Below are positions 1 through 8,896 of a stretch of 64,000 nt of DNA, in pieces; position 1 is the stretch's first letter, and each line of letters begins with the position of its first letter. A program made the translations under genes and the position numbers. The notes beneath the pieces were generated by a model. It was not told where the DNA came from, searched no databases, and saw only the letters and a list, made by a program, of their open reading frames with translations. Origin of the DNA: Anaeropeptidivorans aminofermentans (GTDB lineage Bacteria; Bacillota; Clostridia; Lachnospirales; UBA5962); assembly GCF_940670685.1 (NCBI RefSeq), contig NZ_OW711693.1, forward strand, positions 186,001-250,000, in the 5' to 3' direction.

Positions 1-251
1 AGTGTAAATAATTCAATGACCGTCATATTTACTAAAATAAAATATAATAGAGTAAAGGACTTGTTTCAAAACGCAGATAAACTTACTCCGCCTAATTAGA
101 TGCATAGGTATATATGTTATATTAATCAAACTTAAAAAGGACTTGTTTGGTAAACGATAAATACGATATTATAAGGATAGGAGATATAAGTACATTTCCT
201 CATGGAAATGTGTTCTATCATCATATTCATTAATTTTAGGGAGGGATTTTT
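1..251. other. Leading intergenic region
   Basis: No gene is visible in the first 251 bases. Bases 124-155 hold a short imperfect palindrome (AATCAAACTT ... TTGTTTGGTAAAC) that resembles the one in the D insert near 8.6 and 35.65 kb. A GGGAGGG ribosome site lies at 239-245, just ahead of the first gene. Confidence 0.5.
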
Positions 252-836
252 CTGGATATTAATATTTTGCTTTTTGACGATTTTGAGACTCTGGATGCTT
301 TTGGCCCCGCGGAAGTTTTTGGCGGCTTTGAGGCATATGCGCTTAAATACTTTTCTTTAAAAGGCGGTACAATTACATCAAGGCATAATACGGTAATAGA
401 AACTTTAGCTTTAAACGAAATTAAAAACCATGACGTATTTCTTATCCCCGGCGGATTAGGCACAAGAAGCCTTGTAAATAATGAAACATTCATAGAAAAA
501 ATAAAAGAAGAAGCACAGAAAAGCAAATACGTATTAACCGTATGCACAGGCTCTGCTCTGCTTGGAAAAACAGGGCTATTAGACGGCATAGAGGCTACAT
601 CTAATAAAAAAGCCTTTGCGTTTGCCAAGGATTCGGGGCCGAAAGTAAAATGGATTTACGAAGCTCGCTGGGTAAAGGACGGAAAATATTATACCTCCTC
701 AGGAATTTCTGCCGGCATCGATATGGCCCTTGATTTTGTGGCAGATCATCTTGGTGTAAAATCAGCAGAGGAAAGAGCCTCTCACATGGAATATATTTGG
801 AATAAAGATAAAAGCTACGACCCCTTTGCACTATAA
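252..836 (+). CDS. DJ-1/PfpI family protein
   Basis: A 194-residue DJ-1/PfpI (type-1 glutamine-amidotransferase-like) protein. The N-terminus reads ILLFDDFETLDAFGPAEVF, typical of the subfamily in which a Glu precedes the catalytic Cys. IPGG and then VCTGS follow, the latter being the nucleophile elbow with Cys98. Members act as small-molecule hydrolases, isomerases or chaperones; the substrate here cannot be told. The family N-terminus needs the residues before the first TTG (267). A CTG codon at 252, six bases after GGGAGGG (239-245), supplies them, so I start there; TTG at 267 is the conservative alternative. The gene stands alone and is closed by a strong terminator five bases downstream. 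Confidence 0.85.
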   Translation: MDINILLFDDFETLDAFGPAEVFGGFEAYALKYFSLKGGTITSRHNTVIETLALNEIKNHDVFLIPGGLGTRSLVNNETFIEKIKEEAQKSKYVLTVCTGSALLGKTGLLDGIEATSNKKAFAFAKDSGPKVKWIYEARWVKDGKYYTSSGISAGIDMALDFVADHLGVKSAEERASHMEYIWNKDKSYDPFAL

Positions 837-840
837 ATGA

Positions 841-880
841 TATAAAAAGCCGCAGGGCATATGCCCTGCGGCTTTTTATA
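841..880. terminator. Bidirectional rho-independent terminator
   Basis: A perfect 40-bp palindrome with a GC-rich core (GCCGCAGGGC/GCCCTGCGGC) flanked by an A-run and a T-run, directly after the DJ-1/PfpI gene. It can terminate in both directions. Confidence 0.9.
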
Positions 881-950
881 ATAAGAAGATACTCTTCTGA
901 ATTTTAAATACCTAATTCCCTATGCCGGCCCTTTGCAGTTGAATTTAAAT

Positions 951-1099
951 AAAATAGCAGCATAATCAATTTGCTCTTCTCTTATTTGCTACAGACTTAA
1001 GGAAATCTTATTAAAGTTAAAAATCAAAAATTAATTTTAATTAAGTATACCCGCTAAAGTTAAATGCTTACAGCGATATAAAAGCAAATTGACTATAAG
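951..1099. repeat. Family C palindromic repeat, long variant
   Basis: It opens with a leader like that of other C copies (AAATAGCAGCAT), then AATCAATTTGCTCTTCTC, and closes with AAAAGCAAATTGACTATA. The middle is longer and more diverged than in the usual copy of about 75 bp. Between here and the next gene there is a second small inverted repeat (ATGGTAAATTA ... TAATTTACCAT, 1169-1206) and an AGCCG hairpin near 1212-1240. Confidence 0.6.
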
Positions 1100-1267
1100 T
1101 TCTTGCATCCTCAATGTGTGCATAGAATGAAACCAGAATACTATTTTTAAGTTCGCTGAATAGAGAATATGGTAAATTAACTGAAAGAATAAGCTAATTT
1201 ACCATAAATATAAACGGCTTCAATAAATAAAGCCGCTTTTAAAAGGCCTGCGGCTTGGAGGGATAAG

Positions 1268-2041
1268 ATGAAAAAAATAAAGTTACTTTTAGCCTTTTTG
1301 GCTTTGGCTCTTATAATATGGTCAGGGGTAGAAAAAGGGGTATTTTACAAAACAGGCAGAAAAATCATAAGATATAATATGCTGAATTCCGTTTCTGAGT
1401 ATAGTAAAAAAAGCTTTTACCATTCGGATATTTACTACGGTAAAGGCAGCGAGGATTACATAGGCCTTATAGGCACCAATACGGATTATTTTTTCTCTGT
1501 ATACAAAAAGGAATTCAATATGGAAGATATGGAGAAGGTCAGCATCATACTCTATCCCGATGAATATGCCCTTTCCGATGCCATAGGCATAGATTACAGC
1601 AAAAAGCCCCCCTTAGGCGTTTATTACGCGGGAATCATAAGCTTAATGTCGCCGGAAACGGTTTTTAAAGGAAAGGAGGCCTATATAAAGGACGATTTTC
1701 TTAAAAACGGACCTATCGCCCATGAAATAGCCCATTATTTTCTTGATACTAAAACAGGGGGCAATTATGAAGCATGGTTTAGTGAAGGGGTGGCTTTATA
1801 TTATGAATATAAATATACGGGCTTTGAGTGGCGGAAGGATTTAAAGGGAGCGGCTGAGAATATAGATATAACTAAAATCAATAGGGAATTTAAAGAGATG
1901 GACCAAGCTCTTGCCTATCGATGCGCCTTCGAAATCGTCTTAGATATTACTTATAGGCATGGAGATTCGGCCCTTGGAGAAATATTCGACGGCCTTGAAA
2001 AAGGGGAAAGCCTTAAATCCATACTGAAAGCGTATTTATAA
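1268..2041 (+). CDS. Membrane-anchored gluzincin metallopeptidase (peptidase MA-like)
   Basis: A 257-residue protein with an N-terminal hydrophobic segment (about residues 4-21) that acts as an uncleaved anchor or signal peptide. HEIAH at 152-156 supplies the two zinc-binding histidines and the catalytic glutamate. Glu173 in WFSEGVA sits 17 residues after the second histidine, the gluzincin arrangement. A hydrolytic role on the outer face of the membrane is inferred; the substrate is unknown. The start is the ATG after TTGGAGGGATAAG. The gene is solitary, with repeats on both sides. Confidence 0.75.
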   Translation: MKKIKLLLAFLALALIIWSGVEKGVFYKTGRKIIRYNMLNSVSEYSKKSFYHSDIYYGKGSEDYIGLIGTNTDYFFSVYKKEFNMEDMEKVSIILYPDEYALSDAIGIDYSKKPPLGVYYAGIISLMSPETVFKGKEAYIKDDFLKNGPIAHEIAHYFLDTKTGGNYEAWFSEGVALYYEYKYTGFEWRKDLKGAAENIDITKINREFKEMDQALAYRCAFEIVLDITYRHGDSALGEIFDGLEKGESLKSILKAYL

Positions 2042-2084
2042 GCTATTTCATAAAATAAGACTAAAGATTCCGGATTTTAGGCAT

Positions 2085-2315
2085 ATAGTAAAATAATTTG
2101 ATTACAGTAATAAAAACCGTATATTTTATACTTAGTAAACCTGAAAACACTTACAGGGAAGCTGTAAAAGAGTTTTCAGATGAACATTTCCTTATAGTCA
2201 ACAAAGCTCTTTTCTTCTTTGTTGATTTTGAATGGTTGAATATAAGCGCTTCTATTATATTAAGCTGTTTATGAAAAATAAGTTTTTGTTTGCTGCCTTA
2301 AAGCTATTTTACTAT
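2085..2315. repeat. Family B palindromic element, long form
   Basis: Ends are ATAGTAAAATA and TATTTTACTAT, with TA outside both. Its inside is the reverse complement of the long B copy at 40237-40465, including the GTTGACTATAAGG / CTTATAGTCAAC part and the block containing CTTACAGGGAAGCTG. It is about 100 bp longer than the short form at 56437-56564. Confidence 0.8.
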
Positions 2316-2600
2316 AAAACTTCTTACAGGAAATTTATGCCTTAATTTTTAAACTACATATTAAAAGAATATGGCATTAAACAAGAGAACGCCTTATTTT
2401 TGCATGCTTGGGCGGTTTCAAGATAAGGGACGAGGTTTCTCTACGTATAGGCCTCTTGCTGGCCGGGGTATGGACAAAGGAGGATATTATTTATATAATA
2501 AAGGGTAAAGCAGGTTTGTTTTTGTAAGTTCGCAGCTTTTAGCATGTTTTAGAGCATGTTCTTTAAAGGCGGAAAATTCCAGATATGGAGGGAGAAAGAC
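2316..2600. other. Unexplained segment before walR
   Basis: There is no gene I can name. Bases 2385-2480 are richer in GC than the other gaps (ending in CTTGCTGGCCGGGGTATGG). They hold no frame with a family signature and no obvious riboswitch core. Bases 2535-2565 carry AGCATGTTTTAGAGCATGTT, which resembles the ends of the IS5-type remnant at 46334. The walR ribosome site GGAGGG lies at 2587-2592. Confidence 0.4.
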
Positions 2601-3296
2601 ATGTCTAAAAAAGTTCTCGTAATAGACGATGAGAAAAATATAGTTGATATAGTTGAATTTAACCTGAAGAAAGAAGGTTATGAAATTCTTAAGGCTTTCG
2701 ATGGTGAGGCAGGTCTTAAATCAGCTCTTGAGGAGGACCCCGACCTTATCCTTTTAGATATTATGATGCCTAAAATGGACGGCTTTGAGGTATGTAAGAA
2801 AGTAAGGGAGAAAAAGGATACTCCTATTATTATGCTGACTGCCAGGGCAGAAGAGGTAGACAAGGTTCTCGGCCTTGAGCTTGGGGCAGATGATTATGTT
2901 ACGAAGCCTTTTGGTGTAAGAGAGCTTATGGCAAGGGTTAAAGCCAATATAAGAAGAAGCGATTCTGTTTCTGCCGGAGAAACTTCCGAAGGGGATATTA
3001 AAAGCTACGGAGAAATAACCATAGATTCCAAGCGCTACGAGGTAAGGAGAAACGGCGAGCTCATGAACCTTACCAGAAGGGAATTTGAGCTTATACGCTT
3101 TCTTGCGGCTCAAAGAGGACAGGTTTTCTCAAGGGAAAGCCTTCTTGAAAAGGTTTGGGGATATGAGTATTTCGGCGATGTTCGTACAGTAGACGTTACT
3201 GTAAGACGGTTAAGGGCTAAAATAGAAGCCAATCCCGAATATCCCCGATATGTTCTTACAAAAAGAGGCGTAGGATACTACTTCAGCGAAGAATAG
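2601..3296 (+). CDS. walR: Response regulator WalR-like (OmpR/PhoB class)
   Basis: A 231-residue OmpR-class regulator. The receiver domain spans residues 1-120 with the acidic pair DD at 9-10, the phosphoacceptor Asp53 in LLDIMMP, and the switch lysine in YVTKPFG. A winged-helix DNA-binding domain follows from about 140 to the end (RREFELIRFLA, VDVTVRRLRAKIE, TKRGVGYYF). Length and the very conserved receiver match WalR/YycF, which controls cell-wall metabolism genes. Identity is supported by the kinase and YycH/YycI-type genes that follow. The ATG at 2601 has GGAGGG eight bases upstream; an in-frame ATG at 2556 lacks a good site. Confidence 0.9.
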   Translation: MSKKVLVIDDEKNIVDIVEFNLKKEGYEILKAFDGEAGLKSALEEDPDLILLDIMMPKMDGFEVCKKVREKKDTPIIMLTARAEEVDKVLGLELGADDYVTKPFGVRELMARVKANIRRSDSVSAGETSEGDIKSYGEITIDSKRYEVRRNGELMNLTRREFELIRFLAAQRGQVFSRESLLEKVWGYEYFGDVRTVDVTVRRLRAKIEANPEYPRYVLTKRGVGYYFSEE

Positions 3297-3317
3297 ATGA
3301 TGAAATAAGAGGCTTAG

Positions 3318-5135
3318 ATGAAAGAAAAGACCTTAAAAACCAATATATTCAACAGTATTATGACAAGGCTTATTATGCTTTATATGGCGCTTGTTTTTAT
3401 TGTTATGATTATAAGCGGAACATTTATTTATATGAGTATAAGGGATCAGGAAGCAAGAAACGTTGAAGAAGAGCTTAAAAGCAATATTAAGCATATGAGT
3501 GAGCTTTTTGAAAAATATGATGATGTTTTGCAGATTTATGAGAAAATGACCAACCCCAAGAGCACCGATGCCCCTGTTCCCTTAGGGGGAAGAAGCGACA
3601 TAGAGCTTCTTGTGCTGAATGCCGACGGTCTGGCTTTGGCCCCGAAAGAGGTAGAGGGCAGAAGGTATTATAATGATTCCGTAATCATAAGCGCTGCCAG
3701 CGGAACGGCTAAATTTGAAGCATGGGAAAAGGGCCTTGGGAAAGTTTCAGGCTCCGTAATCAAGGTGTGGATGAAACATGCCACCCCTGTATACGACGAA
3801 GAAGGGAATGTAAAATATATTGTATATATTGCAAGAAATGCCGATGACCTTCTTGAAAAGCTTGATGCAATCATAAGGACTATTATCGTAGCCGTAGCCA
3901 TTGCCATGGTTTTAGCGGCAATCCTTGGCGTGCTTTTTTCCACCACCATTACAGGGCCGATTTCTTCTCTAACAAAAATTGCGGGAGAAATGGCAGGAGG
4001 TAATCTGGAACAGGAAATATCCGTAAAAAGCAATGATGAAATAGGCCAGCTCACCCTAAGCTTCGGAAACATGGCAAAGAGCCTTGCCATGACCATGTCC
4101 GACATATCCATAGAAAAAAGCCGAATAGAAATTATTCTTAATAATATGACCGACGGGGTGCTTGCTTACGATTCTTTAAATAATCTCGTCCATGCAAATA
4201 ATGCTTCCATGGAAATGCTTGACCTTAAGGATATATCCAATCTGCAGTTTGATAAGGTGATGGCAATGCTTGGCCTTCCCCTTAAAGCTTCCGGGGATTT
4301 TCAAAGCTATGTAATGAAGGATAATATTATCGCAATAAAGAATAAATATATTTCCATCAATTACAGCCCCTACAGCAGCCAGACAGGAACCATAGAAGGC
4401 ATTGTTATCGTTCTTCAGGACGTTACGAAGCATACGAAGCTTGACAATATGCGAAAGGAATTTGTTGCCAACGTTTCCCACGAAATCAGGACCCCGCTTA
4501 CTACCATAAAAACCTATACGGAGACTTTGCTTGAAGGGGCTCTGGACGACAGGCAAACAGCGGAAAACTTCCTCCAGACCATCAATATGGAAACCGACAG
4601 AATGACCGTGCTTACGACGGACCTTCTGGAATTAAGCCATTTTGATAATAAACAGCTTAAAATGGAAATGGAAGAGGCAAATCTTATTTCCATAATCAAT
4701 AACAGCCTTAGGCAGAATACTGTATTGGCCCAGAAAAAAGGCCAGAAGCTTTCCTTCTGCGTAGATAATGGCGATGCGTTTATATGCTGTGATCCGGCGA
4801 GGATAAACCAGGTAATCAATAATATCGTTTCAAATGCCATAAAATACAGCGGTGAAAATACAGAAATAAAAATATCCGTAGAGGAAGAAGCGGATATTTA
4901 CAAGGTTTCTATTTCCGACGAAGGCATGGGTATACCGGAAGAGGATCTTGACAGAATCTTTGAAAGGTTTTACAGAGTCGATAAAGCCAGAAGCAGGCTG
5001 ATGGGCGGGACAGGCCTTGGCCTTTCCATTGTAAAAGAAATTATGGAGGCCCACGGCGGAAGTGTAAAAGCCCTTAGGAACCCGGATAAGGGAACGACGA
5101 TGGTATTAAAATTCAATAAAAGCTTTCGAGAATAA
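3318..5135 (+). CDS. walK: Sensor histidine kinase WalK-like
   Basis: A 605-residue membrane kinase, close to the length of WalK of Bacillus. Order: TM1 (about 15-38), an extracellular sensor loop, TM2 (about 187-210), a HAMP domain (ITGPISSLTKIAGEMAGG), a PAS domain, then the dimerisation domain with phospho-accepting His388 in VSHEIRTPL. The ATP domain carries the N box (NNIVSNAIKYS), G1 (DEGMGIPEED) and G2 (GGTGLGLSIV). It starts 21 bases after walR and is co-transcribed with it. The TxxT/N residues just after the H box (TPLTTIKT) fit kinases that also dephosphorylate their partner. Confidence 0.9.
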   Translation: MKEKTLKTNIFNSIMTRLIMLYMALVFIVMIISGTFIYMSIRDQEARNVEEELKSNIKHMSELFEKYDDVLQIYEKMTNPKSTDAPVPLGGRSDIELLVLNADGLALAPKEVEGRRYYNDSVIISAASGTAKFEAWEKGLGKVSGSVIKVWMKHATPVYDEEGNVKYIVYIARNADDLLEKLDAIIRTIIVAVAIAMVLAAILGVLFSTTITGPISSLTKIAGEMAGGNLEQEISVKSNDEIGQLTLSFGNMAKSLAMTMSDISIEKSRIEIILNNMTDGVLAYDSLNNLVHANNASMEMLDLKDISNLQFDKVMAMLGLPLKASGDFQSYVMKDNIIAIKNKYISINYSPYSSQTGTIEGIVIVLQDVTKHTKLDNMRKEFVANVSHEIRTPLTTIKTYTETLLEGALDDRQTAENFLQTINMETDRMTVLTTDLLELSHFDNKQLKMEMEEANLISIINNSLRQNTVLAQKKGQKLSFCVDNGDAFICCDPARINQVINNIVSNAIKYSGENTEIKISVEEEADIYKVSISDEGMGIPEEDLDRIFERFYRVDKARSRLMGGTGLGLSIVKEIMEAHGGSVKALRNPDKGTTMVLKFNKSFRE

Positions 5136-5265
5136 TAAATGATTTTTATAGTTTTAGGCATACTATATATAAAGAGTGATTTTAACCGTATCTTAAATTT
5201 ATTTAGCATTCTTATCTTTCAATAATGGCGGACAGGCATACATGTTAGATAAAATTAAAGAAGGC

Positions 5266-5297
5266 GTAACACGAATGTAACACTAAGGATATATACT
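5266..5297 (+). promoter_or_regulatory. Putative WalR box and -10 element inside the wal operon
   Basis: On the minus strand, bases 5282-5266 read TGTTAC-N5-TGTTAC, an exact match to the published WalR consensus TGTWAH-N5-TGTWAH. A -10-like TATACT lies at 5292-5297. The box thus covers the -35 position, as expected for an OmpR-class activator. It sits 74-100 bases upstream of the secreted-protein gene and suggests an internal promoter controlled by WalR. Confidence 0.55.
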
Positions 5298-5370
5298 ATA
5301 GTATATGAAAGGTCTATATATTAAGCAGAACCGTTAATAGGGCTTAAAATATTTTCAGGGAGGTGGTTTT

Positions 5371-5892
5371 ATGAGGAATAAGGGCTTGTTATTTTTTACA
5401 TTTATTTTTGTACTCTTTTTACAGGTTTATGCCTTTGCCAATTCCGGCAGTATAAAAGAGGCCAAAGCCTTTGAAATAACCTCCGGCTTCGGTGAAAAGG
5501 AAAGCGAAACAACCTTCGATACTTCAAGGACTTTAACAGGCCGCGGCTTAAAAGGAACAGAAGTTAAAATCACAGTTTCCGTGCCGAACCCTGAATTTGA
5601 TGAGAAACTTCCCGAAAGCGAAGAAAATGCCAAAGAAATAATTAAAGAAACTTACGAAATAAACATAGGCGCCTTAGGCTTTTTCAGCCAAGACATCGAT
5701 CTTTTGAAAGGCGAAAATATAATTAAAGTTAATGCCGAAAAAGGCGGCGTAAAATACCAGTTTAGCTATACTATAAACCGTAAAAGCCTTGAAATCAAAC
5801 AGGAGCTGGAAGAAAATAATATTATCCTTCCCGGCCAGATTCAGGCGGCATCGGGTTTAAAGTCAAAACTAGAGTTCACAAAGGTGAAGTAA
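5371..5892 (+). CDS. Secreted protein of the wal operon, unknown function
   Basis: A 173-residue exported protein with a clear signal peptide (MRNKGLLFFTFIFVLFLQVYAFA). The mature part looks like a compact beta-sandwich: alternating strands, a charged loop near residues 70-90, and LLKGENIIKVNAEKGG, as seen in Ig-like or filamin-like folds. I recognise no family. The ribosome site GGGAGGTGG precedes the ATG. The stop codon abuts the next ATG (TAAATG), so translation is probably coupled to the yycH-like gene. It occupies the slot between walK and yycH and has a WalR box upstream, which points to a function tied to envelope sensing. Confidence 0.7.
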   Translation: MRNKGLLFFTFIFVLFLQVYAFANSGSIKEAKAFEITSGFGEKESETTFDTSRTLTGRGLKGTEVKITVSVPNPEFDEKLPESEENAKEIIKETYEINIGALGFFSQDIDLLKGENIIKVNAEKGGVKYQFSYTINRKSLEIKQELEENNIILPGQIQAASGLKSKLEFTKVK

Positions 5893-7344
5893 ATGTATCT
5901 TAACTTTAGCAGGATAAAAAGTATTTTTATATGCTTGCTGGTGGTTTTGGCTGTTTACCAGACCAATAGGTTATGGTTTGAGGATTCCTTGAACCATAGC
6001 TTTTTTTATTCTTTTTTAAACACCGGCGAAGACATGGTGGGCGAAGGGGAAGCCGACAGCTTTGGCGTGCCTTGGCGTCTTGTGCTTAATTTTTCCGACG
6101 CGGATAATAAGCTGAATATTGATTACAGCAATATAGCCCAAAAGGATATCTATATAGAAGCCGATAAAGCCGTTACGGAGGCCGTTGAAAACGGCCAGTA
6201 TGAAGGCTCTTTTCCTGTGGATTACAGCCTTCTGCTTGAAGGCCGTTCCGTCATATTTGAATATGCTTTTTATATGTCTACGGATATTTTTTCGTCCTTA
6301 AAGGGTCAGCGGACCGGGCAGCTTTCAGGAAGGCTTGAGGGCTTTAACAGCATTATCATAGCCCCTGATGATTATTCCTCAAATCTTATTAAAATTTATT
6401 TTATTGATTTGGAAAATAATAAGGCTCATCAATATTTAGTTAAAAACGTTACCTTATGCGATAATATTAAAAATGGCATTCAGCTCAGCAGAAGAAATAG
6501 GGCCGCTGACGATATATATTATATTTCAAGCAGAATGGCCATGGGGAAGAATTTCTACTTTCCTGAATGGCTGGGGGCTGCATATAGCTACAATCCCCTT
6601 AAAATAAAAATGAATTACTATTCCGAGGATGTTTCCAGAAATGAAATAGAAAAAAACATTAATTTGTTTTTTGATAATCCTTCCGCAAAGTGGTATTATA
6701 TGACCGATGATGAGGTTATTACCTACAGCGATTCAAACATAGCCGTAAAATATTATGATACGGATATATTAGAATACTCCAATTATAAAATGGATTCCCG
6801 AAAGAAGGGCTCAAGCCTTCTTCAAGATTATGCTGAGGCCATAAGCTTTCTTAAAAGAGACACCCTTTTGGGAGATAATGAATATTACCTTGCAGGCTAT
6901 AAAGAAGAAGATAATATAAGATATTTTTATTTCGACTTTGTTTTTAACAATTTTCCCGTGTTTATCGATTTTCCCATGCTTTTTTCCAGTGACAGATTAT
7001 TGGAAGAAGGCGAGGAAAAAAATGTGGAAATGGAGCATGGCATGGAAATAACCGTAGAGGACGGAACCTTGGTCAATTATAAAAAGCTCTGCTATAATTT
7101 TGAGAAGGCGGATATTTCCGAAAGCCTTACGTTAGATATTATATCTCATATGAACGATATGGATATGAGTCCTGACACCATAGATGATGTTACCTTAGGC
7201 TATTACTTAAATAAAAAATACGACTGGATTTACAGCTCTCTCAATAGCACCGGTGAAGATAATATCTCAGGGGAAAACACTTCGGGCCTTTATTATTTCA
7301 TAAAGCAGTCTGACGGCGCACTGTACAAAAGAAGCGGAAGATAA
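5893..7344 (+). CDS. yycH: YycH-like regulator of WalRK
   Basis: A 483-residue membrane-anchored protein: a short cytoplasmic start, one TM helix (about 10-24) and a large extracytoplasmic domain, the YycH topology. Position after walRK and before a YycI-like protein is the main support; primary sequence in this family diverges quickly. In Bacillus, YycH and YycI form a membrane complex that restrains WalK. The start codon directly follows the previous stop. No catalytic motif is seen, as expected for a regulatory protein. Confidence 0.65.
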   Translation: MYLNFSRIKSIFICLLVVLAVYQTNRLWFEDSLNHSFFYSFLNTGEDMVGEGEADSFGVPWRLVLNFSDADNKLNIDYSNIAQKDIYIEADKAVTEAVENGQYEGSFPVDYSLLLEGRSVIFEYAFYMSTDIFSSLKGQRTGQLSGRLEGFNSIIIAPDDYSSNLIKIYFIDLENNKAHQYLVKNVTLCDNIKNGIQLSRRNRAADDIYYISSRMAMGKNFYFPEWLGAAYSYNPLKIKMNYYSEDVSRNEIEKNINLFFDNPSAKWYYMTDDEVITYSDSNIAVKYYDTDILEYSNYKMDSRKKGSSLLQDYAEAISFLKRDTLLGDNEYYLAGYKEEDNIRYFYFDFVFNNFPVFIDFPMLFSSDRLLEEGEEKNVEMEHGMEITVEDGTLVNYKKLCYNFEKADISESLTLDIISHMNDMDMSPDTIDDVTLGYYLNKKYDWIYSSLNSTGEDNISGENTSGLYYFIKQSDGALYKRSGR

Positions 7345-7348
7345 AATA

Positions 7349-7472
7349 TAGTCAATTTGTTTTTATGACACCGTAGGTCCTCGCTTTAGAACGTATACTT
7401 ATTAAACTTAAAACTGTCTTTTAGTTTTTAAGTTTATTTGTGATACGTCATAAAAGAAAAGTAAATTGACAG
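7349..7472. repeat. Family C-like palindrome inside the wal operon
   Basis: Long inverted repeat: TAGTCAATTTG ... TTTATGAC at the left pairs with GTCATAAAA ... GTAAATTGACA at the right. The ends match family C but the interior is different. It fills the gap between the yycH-like and yycI-like genes and would fold into a hairpin in the operon mRNA. Confidence 0.65.
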
Positions 7473-7514
7473 TGTTTCTATATTCATATGAATTTAAATA
7501 TAGGCGGTGGCTAC

Positions 7515-8381
7515 ATGGAATGGGAAAAGGCAAAAACCATAGTAATTGTGTTTTTAGTTATTTTAAATAGTATCCTTGGCTTTCTTTGGTATAAAAACAG
7601 CCTTAAATATACATTAGACGACGAGCAGAAAAAAAACATCATAACACTTTTGGAAAATAAGGATATATCCCTTAATACAGACTTTATAGAAAAGCATGAC
7701 CCTATGAAAAAGCTGGAGCTTACGGTAAACCTTTATGATGAAAGAGATATTTTGAAGATTTTTTTCAAAGAAGGTGCTTCACCGGAAAATAAAGGGGATA
7801 ATTACCGCCCTGTATATGAAACGGGAGATGAGGTTCTTGCCATAAATCAAAATATTATATTATACAGCAGCAATATGAAAGGGGAAAAATTAGCCCTTGA
7901 CAGAAAGGCTGCTTTGAAGCTTTGCCAGGATTTCATTGACAAAATGGGAGATAAGGGAAAAGGATATAAGCTTGATATTATCCCTGAAGATATTTCCCAA
8001 GGGGGCACTATCATTTATACTCAAAGGATAAACAAAAACATCATATATAATAATTATATTAAATTCACTGTGGGAGAATACGGTATAAGCAATGTAGAAT
8101 ATTCCTACGGCCTTCCTGTAGGATATTCCGGCGATACGAGAGAAATTGCCTCCTGTGATGAGGCGCTCTTTACCTTCATGGTAACCATCAGAAACGAAAC
8201 CACCGAGAAAATCAGTATCGAGAAAATAGATTTAGTTTATTTCAAAGAAGAAGATACCCAAACAGGCTTTACGGCAGTTCCCTGTTACAGAGTTTTATAT
8301 AAAAGGGAAAACACCCCTGAAGGAAGCTATAATATCATGCTTATTAATGCTTATACGAATAAAATAGAGGGGCATGAATAA
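7515..8381 (+). CDS. yycI: YycI-like regulator of WalRK
   Basis: A 288-residue protein beginning MEWEKAKTIVIVFLVILN, the usual YycI opening (a W-x-x-(A/T)-K motif followed by one TM helix). A long extracytoplasmic domain follows, with a two-layer alpha/beta look near the end. It is thought to act with YycH on WalK. The ATG at 7515 has AGGCGGTGG just upstream; the earlier ATG at 7488 lacks one. It closes the operon and is followed by a terminator. Confidence 0.7.
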   Translation: MEWEKAKTIVIVFLVILNSILGFLWYKNSLKYTLDDEQKKNIITLLENKDISLNTDFIEKHDPMKKLELTVNLYDERDILKIFFKEGASPENKGDNYRPVYETGDEVLAINQNIILYSSNMKGEKLALDRKAALKLCQDFIDKMGDKGKGYKLDIIPEDISQGGTIIYTQRINKNIIYNNYIKFTVGEYGISNVEYSYGLPVGYSGDTREIASCDEALFTFMVTIRNETTEKISIEKIDLVYFKEEDTQTGFTAVPCYRVLYKRENTPEGSYNIMLINAYTNKIEGHE

Positions 8382-8421
8382 AGGCTTTCTTATTCTTAGA
8401 AGATATAAATAAATAGAAAAT

Positions 8422-8455
8422 AAAAAGGCTGCATTATGATAATACGGCCTTTTTT
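8422..8455 (+). terminator. Terminator of the wal operon
   Basis: Imperfect hairpin from AAAAAGGC to GGCCTTTTTT, 40 bases after the yycI-like stop. Confidence 0.7.
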
Positions 8456-8530
8456 GTTAGAAACTTTTATTTATACCAGGCAGACTTGGAAAAAGATATA
8501 AGGATAAGCATGGATAGTCAATTGGCTTTT

Positions 8531-8769
8531 ATGGTAAATTTCTTATAAAAAAGTAACAAAAACCGATTCACTGCGGATTCATGGTTATCAAACAAAAACA
8601 AGTTTGATAACCATAAGAAACCGCTCACTTAAAAAAGATTTGCAGGCTTACGCCTGCATTCTTTTCCAAGTTTGCGTAGTATAAAAACACAGATTTCCTT
8701 TGGAAACGGTACACTTTTGAGTCTCCATAAATATACGGTTTTGTTACTGTTTAACGCTAAGTTTACTAT
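8531..8769. repeat. Family A element carrying a D insert
   Basis: The outer parts match family A: ATGGTAAATTTC at the left, TTTCCTTTGGAAACGGTAC in the core, and GTTTACTAT at the right. The left arm is interrupted at about 8581-8680 by a 100-bp block containing its own palindrome (GGTTATCAAAC ... GTTTGATAACC) and GCAGGCTTACGCCTGC. The same block, reversed, interrupts the A-like copy near 35.6 kb. The open frame crossing this region is repeat sequence, not a gene. Confidence 0.7.
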
Positions 8770-8896
8770 GGTTATCAAACTCATTTTTAAGTTTGGTAAC
8801 TATAAAGAACAGAATATGGAACCCGAAAGATTTTTGGGGATAATACAGACCGTTCTTATACCAACAGGCATATTTTCGCTAAAATTCGCAGCAATT

